A stretch of DNA of 21,045 bases. Source: Desulfobacteraceae bacterium. GTDB lineage: Bacteria; Desulfobacterota; DSM-4660; Desulfatiglandales; JALVMZ01. Made by a program: the position numbers and the translations under genes. Below are positions 16,301 to 21,045 of this stretch, piece by piece (within the stretch, counting starts at the first letter, position 1; the number at the start of each line of letters is the position of its first letter). The notes under the pieces were generated by a model. It saw only the letters and a program-made list of their open reading frames with translations, was not told the DNA's origin and did no database searches. The DNA lies in assembly GCA_027032655.1 (NCBI GenBank), contig JALVMZ010000033.1:1-21045 (forward strand). The letters are read 5' to 3'.

Positions 16301-18006
16301 ACCTTCTTCAGGGCGTCTGCAATGGGCTTCATGGATTTTAGATTGCTCTTTCCTTGAACTATTTGAACCATTGGACTGTGCCCGGATATAATTAAAAATA
16401 TCTCCCTTATCTCTCCTCTTGAAAGACCAAAAAATTGAAGAAGCTCAAGCCTTGAAAGAATAGAGGTTATCGGCCCTTCTATATGGTCTGGATTCAGGCA
16501 CCCTTCAATCTTTTTTAATTGCTCCCTTCTGGAAAGAAGTTTCAATACATCATTAAAAAATTTGTGCCTCCGTCGTGGCCTATCAAATGGCTGTTTCAGG
16601 CGTTGGAGCAATACTGGCGGAGATTGCTCCACAGGATTCTTTTCTTTTATCAGGTTCAAACAATTTAAGGTATCATATATGTATTGAAATGAATCTCTAT
16701 GCTCTGATACAAGCTCTGAAGGGGAACCCGTTAGATGAAATATGTCTGTCTCCTTTTTTATCTCTTTTATTGATATCGTAGATGGCCTTTTCTGTCCCAG
16801 GAATATCAATAGATAGGGAGGAACAGAGCCATAAAATTCAAATTTACTCTTCCATTCTTTTAAGACACTCTCAGGAGTAATCTCTTTTAAATGCACCTTT
16901 TCATAAAAGACAGAAAATACCCTGTTCCATGCATCATATTGATTAAATCTATATCTGCTAAAAACCGGGTAATTAAGATAGGGAAGTCTATCAATCTCTT
17001 CCAAATTCAAACTTTCAGGCTCTCTTTTGCCCAGGAGTTCATGGATCACTTCATGCTCCACATATGGCTGTCTCAGGTATAGCCTGAGATCAAACATATT
17101 AACATAAATACTCTCTTTTAATTCCCTATATCTCTTTTTTGTTTTAAATATATGGGTAAAAATTAAAAATCTTTTATATTCCTCTTCTGATTTAAACCTT
17201 ACCTTTATATCAGGTCCATTTACAGGCGGCTCATATTCTGAGATTATAAAAATCTCCCCCTTTTCATTTAACAATCTATATATTCTGCTTAATAAGTATA
17301 TGGCATATTGCTCAAATACTCTCTTGGTTAATCTCTTTTGCTTTACAGGAATGAATCTACCGGCCTGAATGATCTCAAATATGTCCCTCGTAAAGATTAC
17401 CATATCCAGAGAAGAGGGATAATTAATAAGCTTTTCTAAGGAGTCGAATATATAAAATTCATGCTCTTTGAACCTGATTAAAAGATGAGAGCCGATTATG
17501 TCATCTTCCTGGGTTATTAATCCAATGCGATAGGTCTCTTTGAGATATTTATAGCGATGAAATTCAATTATCTTGCCTATTTCATCTGCCTTGATCTTTA
17601 CCCTGTCTATTGTGGAAATTATCAATTGATCAGGAATCAGATAATAGATTTTGCCCTTTGAGGAGAGCCTTATCAAAAGGCCCATCTTTTTATATATATT
17701 ATTTATCTTTTTATAATCCTCTTTAAGCTCCTCCACATTCTGCCCTGAAATGGAATCTAACATAGCGAGCTCATCTGGACTCAGTCTTTCATATAACTCA
17801 TAAAATCCGAGTCCATATGCATTTCCACCAAATCTGCCAGGCAGGTAAGAAGGATGTCTTCTGGCAGGGATTGTGCCTGGAGATATATCCTCTATATCTA
17901 TTCCAAAGGATTCATACTCTTGAGGCTTTATGAAATGAAATGGGTCTTCATACCATATCTCAGATTTATCTGGTGAATCAATTGAAGGCATAAGATAAAA
18001 TGGCAA
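13324..18006 (-). CDS. giant 1560-aa cytosolic protein with a degenerate HD-like domain, function unknown
   Basis: No signal peptide or membrane segment; charged and mostly helical. By eye, residues 158-258 resemble a decayed class I methyltransferase/Rossmann fold: FYIFDSLEKL, SLDMVIFTRDIFEII, then LLNEKGEIFIIS. Residues about 930-1130 resemble the HD domain of GlnD-type proteins: PELFRFIFPEL, His953, RDVGLIQG (1031-1038, Arg replacing the His of the HD pair), NHAEAGVLFI (1051-1060), IIRYHDYLRHM (1082-1092) and Asp1115 in LFDAIF. An HDIG also occurs at 976-979, without the expected surroundings. The regions 300-930 and 1130-1560 match nothing I know. The longest frame starts at a TTG (18006) with no SD; an ATG at 17991 is the alternative. 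It begins 18 bases after livF and is in the same transcription unit. The continuous frame and ordinary codon use mark it as a real gene. Confidence 0.85.
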   Translation of the reverse strand: MPFYLMPSIDSPDKSEIWYEDPFHFIKPQEYESFGIDIEDISPGTIPARRHPSYLPGRFGGNAYGLGFYELYERLSPDELAMLDSISGQNVEELKEDYKKINNIYKKMGLLIRLSSKGKIYYLIPDQLIISTIDRVKIKADEIGKIIEFHRYKYLKETYRIGLITQEDDIIGSHLLIRFKEHEFYIFDSLEKLINYPSSLDMVIFTRDIFEIIQAGRFIPVKQKRLTKRVFEQYAIYLLSRIYRLLNEKGEIFIISEYEPPVNGPDIKVRFKSEEEYKRFLIFTHIFKTKKRYRELKESIYVNMFDLRLYLRQPYVEHEVIHELLGKREPESLNLEEIDRLPYLNYPVFSRYRFNQYDAWNRVFSVFYEKVHLKEITPESVLKEWKSKFEFYGSVPPYLLIFLGQKRPSTISIKEIKKETDIFHLTGSPSELVSEHRDSFQYIYDTLNCLNLIKEKNPVEQSPPVLLQRLKQPFDRPRRRHKFFNDVLKLLSRREQLKKIEGCLNPDHIEGPITSILSRLELLQFFGLSRGEIREIFLIISGHSPMVQIVQGKSNLKSMKPIADALKKVPLEQAIHLLRYCRLMSVAEGMALKGGEFDLNQLNDIFEIFEVVVMSLTEKGLDWDFLIDSYITNQGGMKKLVVKNILKMMNNLRYLDKLEELKAKGFMEKESLADYDLKGIKEIDNVISLINTVEEVEERFLRDDPLNSPAFYRKFLNSEFHGTGTLFEFMNGRHVYILLWIVINVSEGEIINFNPLLKDMDFFNPGPLIKKIEREVASIKLDHVQIKALKELREHLYKQGIAFIMGTGIQLRLDSNRNVIDVDYIDIDNNIKMIEGFLNRFPVRSLKDISDSELMEISNLFNDIEIFYNGHLNLIQDMGTDKFPPRQLRWIKRIEEIRRKIKRELRSLLFKPDTLFDDMDRLYRYSPELFRFIFPELSAMERVGVPGSGDKNHLFYILNSLKKLQALINKDRRSFHDIGILHKLARKEFGPMDSGILGLSDSQISELENIVDSLRKNGKIFSALMRSIVFRDVGLIQGLRKRYEKLMNPVNHAEAGVLFIQKENLGHEYNIDNEICDYMLKIIRYHDYLRHMVEGEFSLYSVQDIIDTGNKELFDAIFICSFLVFYARSNDLILEDLMEQLIKIRRICHRILDGGITLEAHLQKVYARRGQQYSLLTKYLEEKGYTDFIPDKEGPARDIHYQTGRLLYGMERLFRLRGAKHVEFIDLANYLMKMPLRYIYKKRRYYGVGYSRFERELFESYRIYGSLMRFPEYVRFFILNSLVEDQVRIWGFREVSMFTTYENQLKLLFIALMGTWKIFKNDFPANINFYPIAKVVDRRFEIINEVLRGISVQEIWDKPELLNGFLKGRNGILLRLDMKNRVLNILFKDRMDIEKRIKHIYEIDNLEQLKNYYHYSLRTLRKSPYLTDDYELALEKAYEQRLREILEHVILKARDQMHMMKEPGDVKRLRDDLLGRALEMGLTSEQKDMINDIYELRQEEIKREKLTEILTGIKSISNRDELKDYWDSIKWYLYENRPFLGKEFEILVAREFDKAYAMLS

Positions 18007-18024
18007 TCTGACATAAAGGATGGG

Positions 18025-18828
18025 TCATAGCCATCTTTTTCGCCTTTTATAGGCCTTTACATTCGCAAAGGACTTGAGCTTCCCAGAGGAGGCCGTTCCC
18101 AGGTAAAACTCCTTTACATCCGGGTTTTCTCTCAGGTTTTCAGCGGTATTTTCCATCACTATCTTTCCATTTTCCATGACATATCCGTAGTGGGCTATCT
18201 GAAGGGCCATATTTGCATTCTGCTCTACAATCATCAAAGTGGTTCCCTGCTCCTTATTAATCCTCTGCACTATCTCAAAAATCTCTTTTACAAGAAGGGG
18301 GGCAAGGCCAAGGGAAGGTTCATCAAGGAGAAGAAGTTTTGGGTGAGCCATCAGTGCTCTTCCGATTACAAGCATCTGCAGTTCCCCGCCACTACAATAC
18401 CCTGCAAGATTCTTCCTCCTTGCAACAAGGGCGGGAAAATAGTGATAAACCATCTCCAGATCCTTCTGGTAAGGCTTACCCCACCGCGTGGCAGTTCCAA
18501 CCCTTAAATTCTCCTCCACAGTAAGATATTTAAACTCCTGCCTGCCTTCCAGCACCTGGATTATTCCCCTTCGAGTAATCTCTTCAGGTGAAAGATTCTG
18601 AATGGGCCTCCCATCATATTCAATAGAGCCTTCTGTTACCTTGCCGTTTTCCGGTTTCAGGAGTCCTGATATTGCCTTCAGGGTTGTTGTCTTCCCAGCT
18701 CCATTACTCCCCAGAAGGGATACAATCTCGCCTTTCCTTATCTTAAGGGATACCCCCTTTAAGACCTGAATAACATCCGAATATACAACACTTATATTGT
18801 TTATGAGTAATCTTAAATTATTCTCCAT
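18025..18828 (-). CDS. livF: LivF-type branched-chain ABC transporter ATPase
   Basis: 267 aa. Walker A is GSNGAGKTT (40-48). The signature reads CSGGELQML (145-153) where LSGGEQQML is usual. Walker B is LLLLDEPSLGLAP (165-177). VEQN (201-204) stands at the switch position, as normal for LivF. The tail after residue 245 (about 22 residues, SFANVKAYKRRKRWL at the end) is longer than in amino-acid LivF. I associate it with liv clusters that also carry an acyl-CoA ligase and probably import organic or aromatic acids (from memory). It energises import with the LivHM permeases. GAGG lies 9 bases before the ATG. The gap of 122 bases after livM holds no gene, so no binding-protein gene sits there. 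Confidence 0.9.
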   Translation of the reverse strand: MENNLRLLINNISVVYSDVIQVLKGVSLKIRKGEIVSLLGSNGAGKTTTLKAISGLLKPENGKVTEGSIEYDGRPIQNLSPEEITRRGIIQVLEGRQEFKYLTVEENLRVGTATRWGKPYQKDLEMVYHYFPALVARRKNLAGYCSGGELQMLVIGRALMAHPKLLLLDEPSLGLAPLLVKEIFEIVQRINKEQGTTLMIVEQNANMALQIAHYGYVMENGKIVMENTAENLRENPDVKEFYLGTASSGKLKSFANVKAYKRRKRWL

Positions 18829-18950
18829 AAATTATAACCTCAAATATTATTATAATGAATAATTCACTCGGATTATGCAACAAAAATTATCTACACCAGG
18901 AGATAACCACACCTCACACCTTAACCTTTATAACCTTAAATTATCCAGTA
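18829..18950. other. livM-livF intergenic gap
   Basis: 122 bases without coding potential. The - strand shows a run of AAGGTTATAAAGGTTAAGG and GTGTGAGGTGTGG just after the livM stop: short direct repeats of a purine-rich word. No dyad, terminator or promoter is convincing. In related clusters as I recall them, the binding protein gene often sits here, so the gap may be where one was lost. Confidence 0.3.
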
Positions 18951-20018
18951 TTAATAGGAGAATGGCCATAATCTGAAACTTGACCTGATTACCCTCCATA
19001 CCTCTGCTATACCTTTTGGCTCATATATAATAAACAGGATGATGGCAAGTCCAAAGACAAACTCCCGAAGGGGTGCTATTGTGATAGCTACTCCTGATGC
19101 CCCCACATTCATGAGATATTCTGTAATATGACTCAGGACCTCATTCAACACCACAATAAATATTGTTCCAAATATGGAACCTGGAATATTACCCAGCCCA
19201 CCGATAATAATCATGGCAAGGAACTCAATGGACAACCACAGATTAAATGGCTCTGGAGTTATACTCATCATATAATAGGCAAAAAGTCCGCCTGCAATGC
19301 CTGTATAAAACGAGCTGATTGCAAATGAAAGAAGCTTGTAAGCAAACACAGGAATGCCCATTCCTTCTGCCGCCCTATCATTATCCCTGATGGCAACAAA
19401 TGCCCTTCCATACCGGGTGCGGGTAAAATTAACAGCAATCCAGGTGAGCACAGTAAAGCACACGAAAATGACATAATAAAAGGCCCGATCATTTCCAAGG
19501 TCAATACCAAATAGAGTTCCACCGGATACAACTATACCCATTGCCCCCCCTGTGAGACTCTCCCATTCAAGAAGGATGTATTCTATTATGAACTGCCCTG
19601 CAAGGGTGGCAATCAACAGATACAGATGCTTGAGCCGCGATGACGGTAATCCGAATATCATTCCCACTGCGGATGTTACTATCCCACCACTTAACACTGC
19701 GGCCCAGAAAGGGAATCCCATCTTTGTTGATAGAATGGCAGCCGTATATGCTCCCACCCCAAAAAATGCCCCATGACCCAATGATATCTGTCCCGTATAT
19801 CCCACAAGGAGATTCAATCCAACGGCTGCAATGGAGTATATTCCAATCACATTTAATACATAAAGCACATAGGAAGTGCTTATAAAAGGAATTACCCCAA
19901 AAAGAAGGATAAGACCTATTAATAACCACAGGCGACCAAAGTCTGTTTCAAATATGGTGAGTTCCTGTTCATATCTCTCTTTATAATTACCGCATGGATG
20001 AAATACTAATCTTCGCAT
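18951..20018 (-). CDS. livM: LivM-type branched-chain ABC transporter permease
   Basis: 355 aa with about nine to ten hydrophobic helices. The LivM signature GYTGQISLGHGAFFGVGAYT (73-92) is present. A conserved-looking cytoplasmic loop FVAIRDNDRAAEGMGIPVFAYKLLSF and a late GGLGNIPGSIFGTIFIVVLNE also fit the family (both in the second half). An N-terminal extension (1-30, MRRLVFHPCGNYKERYEQEL) precedes the first helix; I have seen similar ones in LivM of acyl-CoA-ligase-linked clusters. It forms half of the membrane pore with LivH. AAGGAGAG with 7-base spacing precedes the ATG, within the 13-base gap after livH, which indicates an operon. Confidence 0.92.
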   Translation of the reverse strand: MRRLVFHPCGNYKERYEQELTIFETDFGRLWLLIGLILLFGVIPFISTSYVLYVLNVIGIYSIAAVGLNLLVGYTGQISLGHGAFFGVGAYTAAILSTKMGFPFWAAVLSGGIVTSAVGMIFGLPSSRLKHLYLLIATLAGQFIIEYILLEWESLTGGAMGIVVSGGTLFGIDLGNDRAFYYVIFVCFTVLTWIAVNFTRTRYGRAFVAIRDNDRAAEGMGIPVFAYKLLSFAISSFYTGIAGGLFAYYMMSITPEPFNLWLSIEFLAMIIIGGLGNIPGSIFGTIFIVVLNEVLSHITEYLMNVGASGVAITIAPLREFVFGLAIILFIIYEPKGIAEVWRVIRSSFRLWPFSY

Positions 20019-20031
20019 TGATATTCTCTCC

Positions 20032-20910
20032 TTAGACCCTCTCTATTTCAACAAGGCCAAATAGGCCATAGGGCTTTATCATGAGAATAATTACAAGGAC
20101 AATATAAGGGACCACTTCTGTGAGTGAGGTAGAAATGTATCCAGCAGTAAATGTCTCAATTACTCCAATAATAACTCCTCCAATAATTGCCCCCCCAATA
20201 CTATCAAGACCGCCCAGGATAACAACAGGAAATACCTTAAGCCCAATTGCACTCAGTTCATGGACATTAATTCCATTTATAATACCCAGGACGATCCCAC
20301 TCATTGCAGCCACCAAGGCAGCTATGGCCCATGACATGGCAAAAACGCGCCTTACATGGACTCCAAGGGAAAGTGCTGCAGGCTGATTATCTGCAACCGA
20401 TCGCATATAAATTCCCTGGGAGGAATATTTAAAAAACAGGCCAAATATAATAAGAAATACGATTCCAATGATAAATGCCGCAACATTTACCGCGGGAATC
20501 TGTATATTTCCAAATCTGAGATTAAGGCTATCAGGAAGAAAATGGGGATAGCTGTGTATATCGCCACCAAAAATAAACAGGAGCAATCCCCTGAACATAA
20601 TAGATATTCCCAGGGTCATCATTATGACTTCTATCAGATTCTCTCCAATAAGTGGTCTCAGGAAAAACCTCTCCACCAGAAATCCCAATGAAAATGAGCC
20701 AATCAGTGTGAGGAAAAATGCAAGAACTATAGGTAATTTTAACCAGGTGGATAGGACCAGAAACAGAAATGCCCCAATTGCCAGAAGTTCCCCATGTGCC
20801 AGATTAAGCACGCTACTTGATTTGAATATCATAACAAATCCAAGGGCAGACAATGCATAAAGAAAACCAAGGGAAAGCCCATTTACCAGTAATTGTAAAA
20901 AGAATTCCAT
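20032..20910 (-). CDS. livH: LivH-type branched-chain ABC transporter permease
   Basis: 292 aa, hydrophobic with about eight to nine helices. It starts in the usual LivH way with NGLSLGFLYALSALGFVMIF (10-29), then SVLNLAHGELLAIGAF (33-48). Late in the protein, VVILGGLDSIGGAIIGGVII is the family's conserved cytoplasmic EAA-like loop. It pairs with LivM to form the importer channel. AAGGAGG (20924-20930) lies 13 bases before the ATG at 20910, rather far for an SD, so the true start could be slightly different, though no better codon is seen. It is 21 bases downstream of the stop of the partial gene, probably in one operon. Confidence 0.92.
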   Translation of the reverse strand: MEFFLQLLVNGLSLGFLYALSALGFVMIFKSSSVLNLAHGELLAIGAFLFLVLSTWLKLPIVLAFFLTLIGSFSLGFLVERFFLRPLIGENLIEVIMMTLGISIMFRGLLLFIFGGDIHSYPHFLPDSLNLRFGNIQIPAVNVAAFIIGIVFLIIFGLFFKYSSQGIYMRSVADNQPAALSLGVHVRRVFAMSWAIAALVAAMSGIVLGIINGINVHELSAIGLKVFPVVILGGLDSIGGAIIGGVIIGVIETFTAGYISTSLTEVVPYIVLVIILMIKPYGLFGLVEIERV

Positions 20911-20931
20911 AATATAAACTAACCCTCCTTA

Positions 20932-21045
20932 TTATACATCCAGTATCCTGACTGTCGTATTTATGGTTCCCACATGTCCATCCCTGTATCTGACCTTCCC
21001 TGTTACTTCAATCTCCTTTTTATCCGAATATATGGCATCTATCAG
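20932..21045 (-). CDS. C-terminal 37 residues of a gene running off the window (possibly an AMP-binding acyl-CoA synthetase)
   Basis: Reading leftward from the window edge, one frame is open for 37 codons and ends TAA at 20932-20934. The text begins LIDAIYSDKKEIEVTGKVRY and ends GTINTTVRILDV. No other frame reaches the edge cleanly in this context. The LIDAIYSDKKE element resembles the end of long-chain acyl-CoA synthetases often found in such liv clusters, but that is recollection and the piece is too short to prove it. It is followed by an SD and livH, consistent with the first genes of an operon lying outside the window. Confidence 0.5.
   Translation of the reverse strand: MIDAIYSDKKEIEVTGKVRYRDGHVGTINTTVRILDV

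Noticed and set aside
18190..18524. two overlapping + strand frames opposite livF
   Set aside because: LivF motifs account for this DNA completely.
1..21045. CRISPR array, tRNA, rRNA, prophage or toxin-antitoxin pair
   Set aside because: No spaced direct repeats, cloverleaf segments, integrase or phage genes, or paired small ORFs with SDs were seen on either strand.

Overview
The window looks like a chromosomal segment of an AT-rich, Gram-negative, probably anaerobic bacterium. Desulfobacterota (former Deltaproteobacteria) is my best guess. The guess rests on gene style only: a heme-c Tll0287-type hybrid sensor kinase, an acidic-tailed MCP, a DUF6125-like protein, liv-type transport genes of the kind often found beside acyl-CoA ligases, and two sigma-54-like promoters. 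There is no rRNA, tRNA, CRISPR array, phage or intact transposon. Gene density is high and no gene-free stretch exceeds 300 bases.

Layout. 1-229 is non-coding, with a 14-bp perfect inverted repeat and two small palindromes, followed by a YdjM-type membrane protein gene on the + strand. Two signalling genes lie on the - strand: an MCP (1318-2925) and a heme-binding hybrid histidine kinase (3188-5692), each preceded by a -24/-12-like promoter. A tight + strand operon follows (5859-9564): citrate synthase, a DUF6125-like protein, a class V PLP enzyme and a DUF374 acyltransferase. Facing it are vwa-moxR (9576-11620, -), a common ATPase/VWA pair. An unrecognised 213-aa protein (11750-12391, +) is divergent from moxR and convergent with htpX (12400-13239, -). 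The right third is one - strand unit reading leftward: the end of an unidentified gene (possibly an acyl-CoA ligase), livH, livM, livF, and a 1560-aa protein of unknown function (13324-18006). htpX lies just downstream with its own likely promoter.

How the genes may work together. The liv genes encode two permeases and one ATPase of a branched-chain-type ABC importer; livG and the binding protein are not in view. The last gene of that unit encodes the giant soluble protein. By eye its C-terminal half carries a degenerate HD domain like that of GlnD, and its N-terminal part a weak methyltransferase-like fold. It is the least explained object here and the best candidate for something undescribed. 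The rest is recognisable housekeeping, signalling and quality control. I do not see a complete new defence or mobile system.
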